Both the position numbers and the translations under genes were made by a program. DNA of 64,000 bases from Prinsepia uniflora (taxonomy: Eukaryota; Streptophyta; Magnoliopsida; Rosales; Rosaceae), in contig CM064865.1 of assembly GCA_032719365.1 (NCBI GenBank), positions 35,142,065 to 35,206,064 of the forward strand, given 5' to 3'. The notes under the pieces are model-generated. The model did no database searches. It was not told where the DNA came from and worked only from the letters and a program-made list of their open reading frames with translations. This document shows positions 45,391 through 57,722 of the stretch, piece after piece. How positions within the stretch are numbered: the stretch's first letter is position 1; each line of letters starts with the position of its first letter.

Positions 45391-46822
45391 CTAGAATTCT
45401 CTAGGATCGACAAACACGTTGTCTAGTGCTCCCTTCAGCAGTTGGTCTTTGTCGTTCGTGTCATTGATCAAAGTTTTGGCATACCAGACATCGTTGATAC
45501 ACGATACATTTGAATCCTTGGGGACATGGTGTATGAGAGGATCACACAAACCCAGCTCAGTTAAAATCAACTTGGTATCCTTCACGTTCTGCCCCACCCG
45601 CGATGCAAAGTTCCAGACGGATTTCATAAGCTCCCCGAGCTTGTCTCCCTCCCCATGGAGGCCATAGAGGAAGAGAAACCCGAAAGAGCTTTGAATAGAG
45701 ACACTGGGCGGCAATTTTAGGCAGGAGAAAAGCTTCTCCCTTGCATGACTTAGGGTAGCATGAAAAGAGCTTAGTGGATGAGGCTTTCTTATATGAAGCT
45801 TGTAAGCTTCGCAAGTGTTCCAAATGCTAAAGATGATCCAAGAGCTTTGAGTAGTTTTAGTGGCGTTTCCCTGCTCGTTGTTTAAGTCATGGGTCCAACC
45901 CTCTTGTTCAAAATAACAAACCCAAGTGCCGAGGTTGAGCTTCTCCTTCAAGATCAAATCTATGTCAGTTGGATATATGTCTTTGCCTCTTGGCAGCTCC
46001 TTTTTGTACAAGAAAATTGCCTGCTCAGTTTGCAACTTCTCTATTTTGATCTCATCTTGGGGCAGCCGATGATGATGATCCTCCACAGGGGAACAAATTG
46101 GCTTTACAAAAATGACTAGTGAGCTGAGGTTCACATAATTGCATTTCAGAGTGAAGAGACTTGTTGAGGCAATGTTGCTCTTTTCGGTTGCTAACAATGT
46201 GTAGTGTGCCCCCTTCCTGAGCAGCCATTCCTCCACCGCGTTCATGAGCTTCAGCGCGATTCCTATCCTCCTAATTCAGGCAAACATGTAAGCAAATTTG
46301 CTGGTCTAGTCCATTCAATATTGTGATTTGAAAGCAGATTAAGTGGAGAATACCGATGTGCAGGAGAGACGCGAAGGCCTAGCACACAACCTATCACATA
46401 TCTTGCTCCGAAAGCAGTCCCTACGTGCTTTACGCATCCGCGAACCACTCCAACAAGCTCCCCCTTTTCGAGCTGCTCTGCGACCTGCTGGCCATTTTCA
46501 AACACATTACTCATACGTAGCTAATGATCATATAGCTCCCTAGCTAGCTGGGGCTAGGGGCTAGGGATAATAGCATATTATTATTGGTTTTTGGAGGACA
46601 CATAGAAATGATTACGAAATATATGATAAATGAAAAAAGGGTCACACCCTAACCCACCAGCATAACATGAAGGGGATAAAACCTAATCCTACACAAAGGG
46701 TCACCCAACATAGTTGTGAGAATGGAGACCCCCCTTTTAGACTCTTCCTCACAGTTCCTCTCTAGCTTCCCCACCACTTCAACATCTCTTTCGGCAATGA
46801 ATTCTCTTATAACAACTACCAT
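45391..46822 (-). CDS. HOOKLESS1-like N-acetyltransferase (GNAT family)
   Basis: Three exons on minus: 46822-46658 (55 codons), 46520-46354, 46270-45391; GT-AG introns with matching phases; 403 residues, the same length as Arabidopsis HLS1. Exon 1 starts MVVVIREF and contains DPLCRIRFYPLHVML. Exon 2 holds the GNAT core ELVGVVRGCVK and GCVLGLRVSPAHR. Exon 3 begins RRIGIALKL, the acetyl-CoA-binding R-x-x-G-x-A/G loop, then ATEKSNIASTSLF, and ends VFVDPREF as in HLS1. HLS1 proteins act in the nucleus in ethylene- and auxin-dependent differential growth (apical hook) and are linked to histone acetylation. Whether this copy has that role or is one of the diverged HLS1-like paralogues cannot be told; the exon-1 sequence looks more like the paralogues. 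Confidence 0.93.
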
Positions 46823-46921
46823 TTTTTTATTTTTTTTCTTTCTTTCTTTCTTCAATTTATTGGTCTAGCGAGCTAGGGTTTTGGCTGCCACAACTAGCTG
46901 CCTCTTGTTCCATTGCATCAT

Positions 46922-46972
<51 letters not shown>

Positions 46973-47458
46973 GCTAGGCTATTTTATAATTCATGTTTTC
47001 TCTTCATTAATTGCTCTCCATTTTTTGTGGTTTTGTTACTTCTGTCGGTACCATGGATCACATAGCGCAACAATCTGATGTATTATTCATTCAAAACTAC
47101 TATGCCCCAGAGGATACGGTACCATATACATCAACTGCACCTCAAAAATGGAACACTGATTGATTCACGGAATCTTTGTAATGATTTCTGTATTTTGTGT
47201 TTTTTATGTCGTGCAATTTGAATGATGAATTGGGGCAACACTTATTCTTTAAACAAGATGCTCGTTCTTTATTATAACACAACCGACAACCGACACTATT
47301 GTCTATAACTTGTCAATAACGGAACAAATTTACATGATCATCATCGATACAACATCTTTTATTTGAACTCCAATACTCTTTACACTAGAGTTTGTGTAGA
47401 AGATGAGACCACGTGAAGTGGTTGGCTAGGAAAGGAATATGATCAATGATTGAGGTAT
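46823..47458. other. Upstream region of the HLS1-like gene
   Basis: It includes a poly-T/CTTT tract just before the start codon (5' UTR side), a long (TA)n tract at 46924-46969, and unassigned DNA to 47458. No other gene was recognised. Confidence 0.6.
46924..46969. repeat. (TA)n microsatellite in HLS1-like upstream region
   Basis: About 23 uninterrupted AT dinucleotides, roughly 100 bp upstream of the start codon on the minus strand. It is likely variable in length between individuals. Confidence 0.97.
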
Positions 47459-47463
47459 ACATG

Positions 47464-48736
47464 TGTTCTTGCCTGAAATCTTTTGCTCATTTTAGGAGTC
47501 GAGACGCCCTGAGTAACTGGACCTCCGCGCAAAACCTTTTTTCTGCAGAGCGAGGGAGGCAGACCGTTCGTGGGATCTCTTTTACTTCAATGTGTACGGA
47601 GATGCTAGATGGGCTGAGCGTGACAAGCCTTAAGCCACGGTCAATCCCTAGATGGGCAAACCAGGAAGCAAATGAACCTTTCAACTCAGGTGCAGGCTTA
47701 CAACCAGTAGAGAAACTATTACTGGACAATATAGTTGGGTTCCGTTTTCGGCCAAAAAACTTTCCTTTTGATCAATGCGATTGTGAGATGGGGAGACAAG
47801 AAATCCCCGCGCTGTTCTTTTCTATGCCTTTTTCAAGGACTTAAATTATTTTTTTCCAGCGATGCCCAAATAATAAGTTATTCCGCCATGATATTCAAAT
47901 CTGGCGACGTTATTTTAGCAGTTTAGTGGGAGATGGTCCCAGGTTCCCTCAAGTCAAGATCAAAGTATTCAGACCAATGCCTATAGATGGTGTCTCGACT
48001 TGGTGAGTCGCGAACCACACTTGGATGGTATACTCGGAGCACCAATCGCTACTTAAGAAAATCTGGTTGTATTGAAATAAAAATGGAAGTACAAGTACAA
48101 AAATGTAAAAGGACTAGAATTGAATAACAATTGAAATTACAAGTGCAAAAACAGCAAATTATTTCCTTAACATTTCAAGCCCGTAAGGAGCAGGAAATTC
48201 GGGAAATCTTCAACCAAGATGAATATCAGTTGGAAATCAAGTCATGAGATGATAGAGTACTCAAATGCGACGATGAGACGTCGAAAATGGAGGTTTGAGT
48301 TCCTCGGTGACCTTCCGTATGTCGGTAGTAGGGATGACTATCTATAAGATAGTGGCTGGAGACTGTCTGTGAATTGGTAGTCGGAATGACTGTTTGTGAG
48401 CCGGTGGTGGAGATGACTGTCTGTATTTTGGTAGTCGAGATGGCTTATCCGTGTGATCAGAGGCCAAAGTATGTCCGTAAGCTGGTAGTCAGAATGACTA
48501 TCCGTGTATCTATGATTTGTAACTTGCCTTCCATGGAATGAAATAAAATTTATACTGACCTTAGATCTAATTGTGATTGCGCTACTAACTTCACTGGTAT
48601 TGGTGTCGTGTTTTTCAAAAAAACCTTCCTTACTTTGCATGTAACCCGGTGTTAACACGTGTCCAAACTGTTGTTTCCTTAACCCCTTTTATGAGTCGCA
48701 TTTTGGCATGGTTCCCTCTCTTCAAAGTTTACACCA
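47464..48736 (-). repeat. LTR of a non-Tekay Ty3 family (solo or 3' LTR)
   Basis: The interval 47470-47987 matches 61742-62264 over its length (for example AAATCTTTTGCTC, GACAAGCCTTAAGCCA, TCTATGCCTTTTTCAAGGAC). Read on minus it ends GGCAAGAACA; a TG start at 48736 (TGGTGTAAAC) puts agreeing pentamers acatg at 47459-47463 and 48737-48741, as for a solo LTR. Alternatively it is the 3' LTR of the gag-protease remnant at 58401-61595, with element D between them. The far boundary is uncertain. Confidence 0.55.
48345..48510 (-). repeat. Minisatellite of about 30-bp units inside the LTR
   Basis: Degenerate repeats built on GTCTGT...TTGGTAGTCGGAATGACT-type units (about five): TATAAGATAG, TGTGAATTGGTAGTCGG, TGTGAGCCGGTGGTGG, TGTATTTTGGTAGTCG, CCGTAAGCTGGTAGTCAG, each followed by a GATGACT/AATGACT/GATGGCT step. 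Confidence 0.7.
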
Positions 48737-48777
48737 ACATGCCTTGTAGGCGCTCTCACTCCTTCTAACAAGGGCCT

Positions 48778-49195
48778 ATGGACTCAATCGAGGACCAAAT
48801 CATCAAGTCCCCGCAAATGGCTGAGGATAACACTGAGGACATCCGATATCTACAAGATCAGGTGTTTGTTGGTCAGAAGAACAACTCATGACAATACTTG
48901 ACGATGCTCGCTCTCCATCTGCCCAAAATCAATATGTCTGGTAGATGGAAATGCAGAATGATCTGGAAAAGCTGTCACTCCAGCGTCTGGAAGATGACCT
49001 TGCTACTCAGAGAATCAGGGTTGCAAAGCTCAAGAACATGCTTCAAGATCGAGATCAACTCCTTGAAATTGGCTTGGGAAACTTCTATTGAAATGGTTAT
49101 GATGATGGATACATCTCCCATGCGAATGGCCGACCGTGCCCCACAATTGGGTAAAAAAAAACTAGATCTCTTGACTCGAAGTAGTCCTTGATTAA
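48778..49195 (+). pseudogene. Unassigned decayed coding fragment, coiled-coil-like
   Basis: From an ATG at 48778 the plus strand reads MDSIEDQIIKSPQMAEDN. After a stop and frame change it gives LQRLEDDLATQRIRVAKLKN and LQDRDQLLEIGLGNFY, then a stop. The heptad-like charged pattern suggests a former coiled coil, as at the N-terminus of some retroelement gag proteins. I do not recognise the family. Confidence 0.35.
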
Positions 49196-49364
49196 TCACA
49201 ACTCTGTTTTCTTGTGTATTTTGTTCTCTCAATTCCCATAGATTCAAACTATCAAGTGTATCTACTTCTTATGAAGAAATCTTAGGAACTCATTCTTTGG
49301 CATTTTTTTTTATAGACGTAGCTACCTTAGGTCTGTACTAGATATAAGATTCACTGATTATGGA

Positions 49365-52306
49365 TGTAACGACCCGTCCCAAATTTCTAGATTAGATTAG
49401 TGACTAATCACGATTAGTGAGGTTAATCCGTGATTAGTTAGGCGAAATCGGACGAACGACGCAAAATGACCGTTTTACCCCTAAGCGTGGCAAAATGTTG
49501 ACTTTTCAATCGGGCGGTCAAATAGACTTTGACCGATGACCGTGACGTAGTTCGTGACGTCACGAGTTCATAGACAGGTGGAACGTTCAATTCCAACGTT
49601 CGAGGAGGAGGTTATGACGTACGGAAGCTTATGGGCATTTTGGTAATTTTGGTTAAAAGGGGTCAAATGTTGACTTTTTGACCAAGAGGTCCGATGGCTG
49701 AGGGCCGAAGACTGTTACGTAGATCGGGACGATACGAATCCATAGACAGGCGGCACATCGAATTCGGACGTTCGACGGAGAAATTACGGTTCACGGAAGT
49801 ACGAGGGTACTATTGCACGAATTACGAAACGACCTAACTTTTGGATTTTAGTGGGGGCCAGATATTTAATGAAGGCCCAATGGATGAGTGACAAGTGTCA
49901 CCCATCCACTAGCCAACATTTTTCTTCATGCATCTCACCCTTCTTCATCGAGCATTCATTTTCTTCCTTCCCTACATCCAAACCCGATCTCATTCTTCCA
50001 AACCAAACCAAACCCTTAACCCAGATGACTACTGGAGAGACTAGAGAGTGTGGAGAAGATTGTGGAGGATGGTGGCCGGCCAGGAACCGCCGCCGTGCAC
50101 GGCTGAGGCCACAAAACCGAGAAGGTATCGGCTAAAACCATTTTCAATCCATTTTCCATTTCGTTGTTATGGTTGATTTTAGATGATTAGGATGAGCTTA
50201 GGGGGTTATTAGGGATTTATTGAGATGTTTTTGGGTGGTGGTTAGTGGCTGTGACGCCGTGGGGAGGAGCTGGGAAAACTGAACCGTGAGGTTCAAAAAT
50301 CAAACCTCGGGTTCTAGGTGTTTTTCTTCGTTTTGACCATCCAAACATGCTCCTAGGATCAAAATAGGAATTTAGGGATTGATTAGGAAGGAAATCGGAC
50401 CAAAATGAGAGAGGAGGAGTCGTGAACCGGTCACGCCGGTCCAACTGGACCGGCCAACCAGTGAACCGACCGGTTCGATCGCTGAGGAAGATGAACTATT
50501 CACCGGCGCGTGAGCCAACGCGCAGGGCCCTTTGGGCGGCGCGTGGCAGCACGTGGTGGGGAATCTGGGGGTGTGTAAAACATATGAAATCTTTTATTCG
50601 ATGTAACGAACATTTTGGTACTGGTTTCGTATCAATCGGACATCGTCTCGATATGTTTCGGACTGTCCGAAGGTTTAGGATCGGTTTAAAAATAGTTAAA
50701 AGTTCGGGAAAATTACGGGGCTTTAATGGGAGGTTAATTAAGTAGTTAGTAACCTTCTATTAAAATTTGGACAGGTTCGGGAGTCCCGGTGACGGTGATC
50801 GGCTCGGGGGGTCGTATGGCACGCAAATCGAGGCGGCAGTTCAGACGGTCTATGAGTGGACCTTGTTTTCTAAATTGGTGCATGAATAAATGTTTATTAT
50901 ATGTTTTATTACATGTTTGATTATGCCATGGGTGAATTTGCATGTGGTTACGTATAAGCACGTATTTCCAGGTTTCGGCCTTATACGGTGCTTATACGGG
51001 TCTGTTTTTCCTTATTTATTTTAGTGGGCTGGTTTTAGATTTCTAAAAGGATAAATTCGGGTATGAGACCCATTTGGTTTTGTCTCGGGCATATGACCTC
51101 AGATATCGGGCACGGTGCCCAGCTGATGTCCTATGTTCGGGCACGAGGCCCAGGTTACTTTACGGTTTTGATTTCAAGTCAGGGAACCTTAAATGGATTT
51201 CCCGGTTCATGATGGTTTATGGGAACCGGCATGAACCCTTGTGATGGTATCGTGGTTCATGACGGATTATGGGGACTGGCATGAACCCTGGTTATGTTAT
51301 TACGGTACATGACGGTTTAGGGGAGCCGACATGTTACCTCGGTTATGTTATTATGGTACATAACGGTTTATGGGAACTGGCATGTTACCCTGGTTATGTT
51401 ATTACGGTACATGACAATTTATGGGAACTGGCATGTTACCTTGGTTATGGATATTATGGATCATGACGGTTCAGGGGAACCGGGCATGGATATTTGTATT
51501 TTGTATATATATGTGCATATACCTTCCTTTACTTCTGTTATCTCCTCCGGGGAGGGTCGTTGGCCTGGGTGGACCCCGGAGTAGTCACGGAGCACCGACT
51601 GAGTGGAGTCACCCCCCAGTTGGGTTCCTTACTCTCAGGAAGGCTATGGTTACTATACCTCGAGTAGGATCAGTGGTCTGCGGACATTGATCTTGACTTT
51701 GAGAAGACTTGGATTGAGACCCGGGTAGCACACGCGTAGCTTTGTATACCGTGACAGGATTGGTTGTGTGACTTATATATATATATATATATATATATGG
51801 ATATATGATATGTGATATGTGGTGTGCACAGGATTTGAGCAGTGGCTCGTGTATTTGGTTTCAGTCTGGTTATGGTTTTGGGTTGAGTCCCTTATTGGTT
51901 TTCTTATGGATTTGGGCAGTGGCCCGTATGGTCGATTTCATGGTGGTCCTTTCGACCTTGGTTATTTATGATTTGGGCTTAGTTCCCACATGTGGTCCAT
52001 TTGGTTAAATGGCTTTCGAATGCATGCATGCTTTTTTGTGAAGGGTGTAAAGGTCTTATTAAAATGGTTTACGAAACTTATTACTTTTTGTCCACTCACA
52101 GTCTTTCTGTTTTTAATACCCTTCAGGTTGACAGCGGATGTGGACCGTAGCAGAGATCGAGATATCACATACCTCCTCCGGATCCTTGCGTACTCTGATA
52201 GCCCGGGAGGGCAAAGGTCGGAAATATCCCTTGTTTGACACTTCGTGTCAGAGGGGAGCAGAGTCATCCCGCGTTAATCCCGGGGGGATTGGGATGGGTC
52301 CTGTCA
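49365..52306 (+). repeat. 5' LTR of element D
   Basis: 2942 bp. Two U3 modules (about 49560 and 49740), GCGCGTG/ACGCGC motifs (50505-50560), boundary motifs TATGAGTGGACC (50851) and GTCCACTCACAG (52090), a 50-52-bp tandem repeat (51208-51490), (TA)n at 51772-51797, and a GTTTGACAC / GTGTCAGAG hairpin near 52226-52246. Confidence 0.92.
51208..51490 (+). repeat. 50-52-bp tandem repeat in 5' LTR of D
   Basis: Copies begin at 51208, 51258, 51308, 51359, 51410 and 51462, each CATGACGGTTTATGGGAACY-like followed by GGCATGTTACCYTGGTTATG. The 3' LTR keeps only about two copies (57326-57400) beside a different short repeat. Confidence 0.9.
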
Positions 52307-52309
52307 ACG

Positions 52310-52321
52310 TGGTATTAGAGC
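52310..52321 (+). other. Primer-binding site of element D
   Basis: TGGTATTAGAGC lies 3 bp after the LTR, one base different from the initiator-Met PBS of element B. A small CTCTG/CAGAG hairpin follows at 52358-52372. Confidence 0.8.
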
Positions 52322-55300
52322 ATAGGATTGCTTATCAGTGCATGGTTGCTCGTGTTACTCTGAATTCCAGAGCGTGTTTTGCATACTACTCCTTACGCAG
52401 GTCGAGGATGTGATATCTCAAGGGGCTACAGTTCGTTATCGACCTGATAGTTGGGGTGCTGATACGATAGTTAGTAGGATTGTATCGTGATATGTCTTGG
52501 TTCGGCACTAGATGCCGGGGTTGTCATAGTTCTGTCAGGGTTGATAGAGTGGGACCCTACAGACGGATGAACGTATTCGTACGTTAGCATGTTGATCGTG
52601 AGACGGTTAGTTGGGATCGTTTTCACGATGTCGTAGGATCGGTTCCGACGACTGGTTGGATGTTGTGACCATCCGATGATCGGATATTGGTAAGTTAAAT
52701 GGATTTACTGCTTATGGCAGTTAGCGGCCGGATTCGAGGAATCCTAGTTGGATTGACGGTAGGATTGAATTGATGTCTTTACGATGTCGGGACCGCGAGG
52801 TCGGTCAGATTGTTGATTTTACTGCTGTTCGCAGTTGGGTTCAGTGGAACTCTAGGTGTGATTGTGGAACCCTACCTTGGTGTGTATGGTTCAGAAATGT
52901 GTGACTATTCAGATTTGGATTCGTTAGTCGGTCTAGTCATACCAGCTTTAGTGTTGGGACTGCACTCTGCAGTCGAGGTTGTACTTATCGGTTAAACCTA
53001 GTTGGTTGTCGTGCTACTCTGTTGTAATGGATTGTTGGTGTAACTAAGGTCGTGGACGACCTGGTAGACGACATTGGTTTAGTCGAGTTACGACAGGTTA
53101 GAGATTGTTGGACAAGTTACCAGGGTTGGTACTTGTTGATGGAATCCCTGAGTGGGATACAGAGTAGTTGGTACGGGCAGTTGATTCTGTGGATGCGGAG
53201 TCTGGCTATCGAGATGTCTGGTAGTTAGGTCTGCACGAGTCGGTGGCAGGCGCTACTACCGAGAGTGGTTGTAGTTACGATTGTTGGGAATCGGTGACGT
53301 TCATGGGACGTTTCCTTTTCTTGTATGAGTTGTCAGGGTGATTGTACCCAGAGTTGTCGGGTACGAGGGAGGCAGAGTTTCTCCTATACGAGTAGAGGTA
53401 CGGGATAGTCGCTCGGTATGAGCGGAGATCTAGGGTTGTCAGTTTTGCACACGGTGTGCTAGCGTTAGTACTGATGCTAGTGAGGATGCTTGTGTGCTGA
53501 TGCTGACATGTGATAGTGCGTTGGTGCTGGTGCCAGTGATTGTGATGGCGTTGAGTCACATCCGTCGAGATGGGCATATGTTCGGTATCTGTGGTTCAGG
53601 AGTGGATCACGGATAGTTATGGACACGTGGTTGATGTCCGGGTATGTTGTTCCCAATCTTGTTGGAACTTCGGAATCGCGAAAGGTTACGATTGAGGTGA
53701 CACGAGGAATGCGGATTTTCCGCATTGGTATTGGGTATTTCGAAGTCATTAGGGCGACTTCTCAGGTTCTACCATGGTAGATGACGGTAGATGACGGTAG
53801 ACGATGGTTGCGTCACCAGTACGCAGATCGTGTATTGGTTGGTGGACCTGAGATTTGTTCTGGGTCATCATGAGGAATTGGGTAAATCGAAGTTAGGTGA
53901 CTGAGATTTCTCATTTTCTGCTTGGTGGCAGACGATGTTGGGTTAAGTGACGTGGTGAGTGCAGCGAGTTTTGGTTTCATTCACGTAGGATGGATTTTGA
54001 TGTCATTGCTTTGAATCATTCTTGATTTTTCCTCGGTGGAATGACAAGGATCGATATGAGGTAATCAGTGAGAACCCACAGTCTCAATGTGTCTCGTCGT
54101 TGACTGATCTGTTTAGATGTGAGAATTGGTTTAGGACTTTGGGTGTTGTTATGGATCTGGATCGTGATCTTGATGATCCAGATAGGTGGAGAGTTTATCA
54201 CTCTTACTGGGATGTTTGAGTGGAGCATGATGGGACTGAACTTCTTTTCGAGGTAAATCCCATATGGCTTGTTACTCGAGCGAGTAAATGTCTGACGAGG
54301 TCGGATATGGTCAACCTTAGATGTGTTGATGTTGGGGTTGGCTTCCCTATGAAGTCAATCGAGGGTAATGTATAAATTGTTTGAGCAGGTAACCGATAGG
54401 TTCGGTTTTGATGCGTCTTGGTAAATGTGAACGAAATTTCAGGTTTTGGAATCAGATTTCTGGATGACGATTCAGGATTTGATTTTGGAACTTGAAAGTG
54501 GATTTATGGATTCAGGTTTTGGAATCAGATTTCTGGATGACGATTCAGGATTTGATTCTAGAGCTTAACTGTGGATTTTCTTTTTATGGATTTGGGTTCG
54601 GAATTGTTATTCCTAATGCTAGCTACGGAATAATAATTTCGGATTCGAATTTGGACATGATTATGGATATGATTTCTGGGTCTGGATTCGGGATTTCTTA
54701 CGAAATTGCGGATTCGGATTCGGAATTGGAAATGGATGTTGGGTTGGAGTTTCGATTTTTCTAATGCTGGATTGGACAGATGAACTCCATTATAAAAACG
54801 TGATTGACTACAACCTAGGTGGTTGTAGGTTGATTGATGGGTAGATGTACGTACCTTGTACGTTGTTCGAGGTACGATACCGGGCAGACTTGTGGTGCCT
54901 GGTGATGGTATTTAGGTTATACCAGTAGTACGTTGGTGAGCGTGTTGGTAGTCGGATTGGTTCCGATACCATCTGATTAGTTGAGGTCGTGGACTGGACA
55001 TTGAATACTATGCGTTGGGTCATGGTATTTCTGATGGGTCTAGTTACACACAGGTCGGGTGTTTTGTTGGTAGATGGATACTCAGTTTGAGTGAGTTGGG
55101 GGTTAGTATAAGCACAAGTGAGTATAGTGTCAGTTTTCGACTGACGACTGTCAAGTGGTGACGGTTTGTCGGAGGTGTCAACGAGGATCGTTGAGTGAGG
55201 TCTGATAACTCCCGGTGGGAGTAGACATCTGGATAGATTGGTGATTGAGAAGGGAACCTTCGAGTTTTTGTGTCAACGAGATGGTAGATTTGACAAATGG

Positions 55301-55550
55301 TGTCAATTCGAAACGTGTAGCTACTGTCACTCGACGTGGTCGAGTGTAGTCGATGCGACGTGAGTGTTAGTGGTATGCTTGGGTACGAGTAAGTATTATT
55401 TTGGTTAGTGGGTGTACGAGTGTACACGAGTTTTGAGGTCGATTCTACTTTCCACGAAGTGGATGTGGGGGTGGGGATAGTTGGAGTTTCGAGAACGAAA
55501 CTAAATTAAGGAGGGAAGAACGGTTGGACTTAGGTCGGTTGGAATTTCGA
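52322..55550 (+). other. Non-coding internal region of element D
   Basis: Only short frames without domains. Shared with element C are GGTCGAGGATGTGATATCTC and CGACCTGATAGTTGGGG (52400-52455), GGACAAGTTACCAG (53111), GGAACTTCGGAATC (53665), and the GATTTTGATGTCATT...GGAATGACAAGGATCGATATG zone (53990-54060). A short direct repeat, TTCAGGTTTTGGAATCAGAT, lies at 54440 and 54511. Confidence 0.75.
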
Positions 55551-55577
55551 GGACGAAATTAATTAAGGAGGGAAGGT
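55488..55577 (+). other. Duplicated polypurine tract region of element D
   Basis: Two copies of a TTTCGAG(A/G)ACGAAA inverted motif followed by TTAAGGAGGGAAG occur at 55488-55517 and 55546-55577. The second, ending GGAGGGAAGGT, abuts the 3' LTR and is the likely working tract. Confidence 0.8.
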
Positions 55578-57685
55578 TGTAACGACCCGTCCCAAATTCC
55601 TAGATTAGATTAGTGACTAATCACGATTAGTTAGGTTAATCCGTGATTAGTTAGGCGTAGTCGGACGAACGACGCAAAATGACCGTTTTGCCCCTAGGCG
55701 TGGCAAAACGTTGACTTTTCAATCCGGCGGTCAAATGGACTTTTACCGATGACCGTGACGTAGTTCTTGAAGTCACGAGTTCATAGACAGGTGGCACGTT
55801 CAATTCCGACGTTCGAGGAGGAAGTTATGACGTTCGGAAGCTTAAGGGCATTTTGGTAATTTTGGTTAAAAAGGGTCAAATGTTGACTTTTTGACCAAGA
55901 GATCCGATGGCCGAGGGCCGAAGACCGTTACGAAGATCGGGACAATACAAATCCATAAACAGGCGGCACGTCGAATTCGGACGTTCGACGGAGAAATTAC
56001 GGTTCACGGAAGTACGAGGGTACTATTGCACGAATTATGAAACGACCTAACTTTTGGACTTTAGTGGAGCCCAAATATTTAATGAAGACCCAGTGGATGA
56101 GTGACAAGTGTTACCCATCCACTGGCCAACATTTTTCTTCATGCATCTCACCCTTCTTCATCGAGCTTTCATTTTCTTCCTTCCCCACATCCAAACCCGA
56201 TCTCATTCTTCCAAACCAAACCAAACCCTTAACCCAGATGACTACTGGAGAGACTAGAGAGTGTGGAGAAGACTGTGGAGGATGGTGGCTGGCCAGGAAC
56301 CGCCGCCGTGCACGGTTGAGGCCACAAAACCGAGAAGGTATCGACTAAAACCATTTTCAATCCATTTTTCCATTTCGTTGTTATGGTTGATTTTAGATGA
56401 TTAGGATGAGCTTAGGGGGTTATTAGGGATTTATTGAGATGTTTTTGGGTGGTGGTTAGTGGCTGTGACGTCGTGGGGAGGAGCTGGGAAAACTGAACCG
56501 TGAGGTTCAAAAATCAAACCTCGGGTTCTAGGTGTTTTTCTTTGTTTTGACCATCCAAACATGCTCCTAGGATCAAAATAGGAATTTAGGGATTGATTAG
56601 GAAGGAAATCAGACCAAAATGAGAGAGGAGGAGTCGTGAACCGGTCACGCCGGTCCAACTGGACCGGCCAACCAGTGAACCGGCTGGTTCGATCGTTGAG
56701 CAAGATGAACTATTCACCGGCACGTGAGCCAACGTGCAGGGCCCTTTGGGGGGCGCGTGGCAGCGTGTGGTGGGGAATCTGGGGGTGTGTATAACATATG
56801 AAATCTTCTATTCAATGTTACGAACATTTTGGGACTGGTTTCGTATCAATCGGACATCGTCTCGATATGTTTTGGGCTGTCTGAAGGTTTAGGATCGGTT
56901 TAAAAATAGTTAAAAATTCGGAAAAATTACGGGGCTTTAATGGGAGGTTAATTAAGCAGTTAGTAATCTTCTATTAAAATTTGGACAGGTTCGGGAGTCC
57001 CGGTGACGGTGATCGGCTCGGGGGGCCGTATGGCACGCAAATCGAGGCGGCAGGTCGGACGGTCTGTGAGTGGACCTTGTTTTCTAAATTGGCGCATGCA
57101 TAAATGTTTATTATATGTTTTATTACATGTTTGATGATGCCATGGGTGCATTTGTATGTGGTTAAGTATAAGCACATATTTCCAGGTTTCGGCCTTATAC
57201 GGTGCTTATACGGTGCTTACCCTGGTTATGTTATGTATATATATGTATAAGGCCTTACCTCGGCCTTATACGGTGCTTATATGGTGCTTATACGGTGCTT
57301 ACCCTGGTTATGTTATTACGGTACATGACGGTTTATGGGAACCAGCATGTTACCTTGGTTATGGATATTATGGATCATGACGGTTCAGGGGAACCGGGCA
57401 TGGATATTTGTATTATGTATATATATGTGCATATACCTTCCTTTACTTCTGTTATCTCTTCCGGGGAGGGCCGTTGGCCTGGGTGGACCCCGGAGTAGTC
57501 ACGGAGCATCGACTGAGTGGAGTCACCCCCTAGTTGGGTTCCTTACTCTCAGGAAGGCTATGGTTACTATACCTCGAGTAGGATCAGTGGTCTGCGGACA
57601 TTGACCTTGACTTTGAGAAGACTTGGATTGAGACCCGGGTAGCACGCGCGTAGCTTTGTATACCGTGACAGGATTGGTTGTGTGA

Positions 57686-57722
<37 letters not shown>

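Noticed and set aside
45557..45823. 88-codon minus-strand frame in the HLS1-like exon 3
   Set aside because: Out of frame with the exon that matches HLS1 to its C-terminus.
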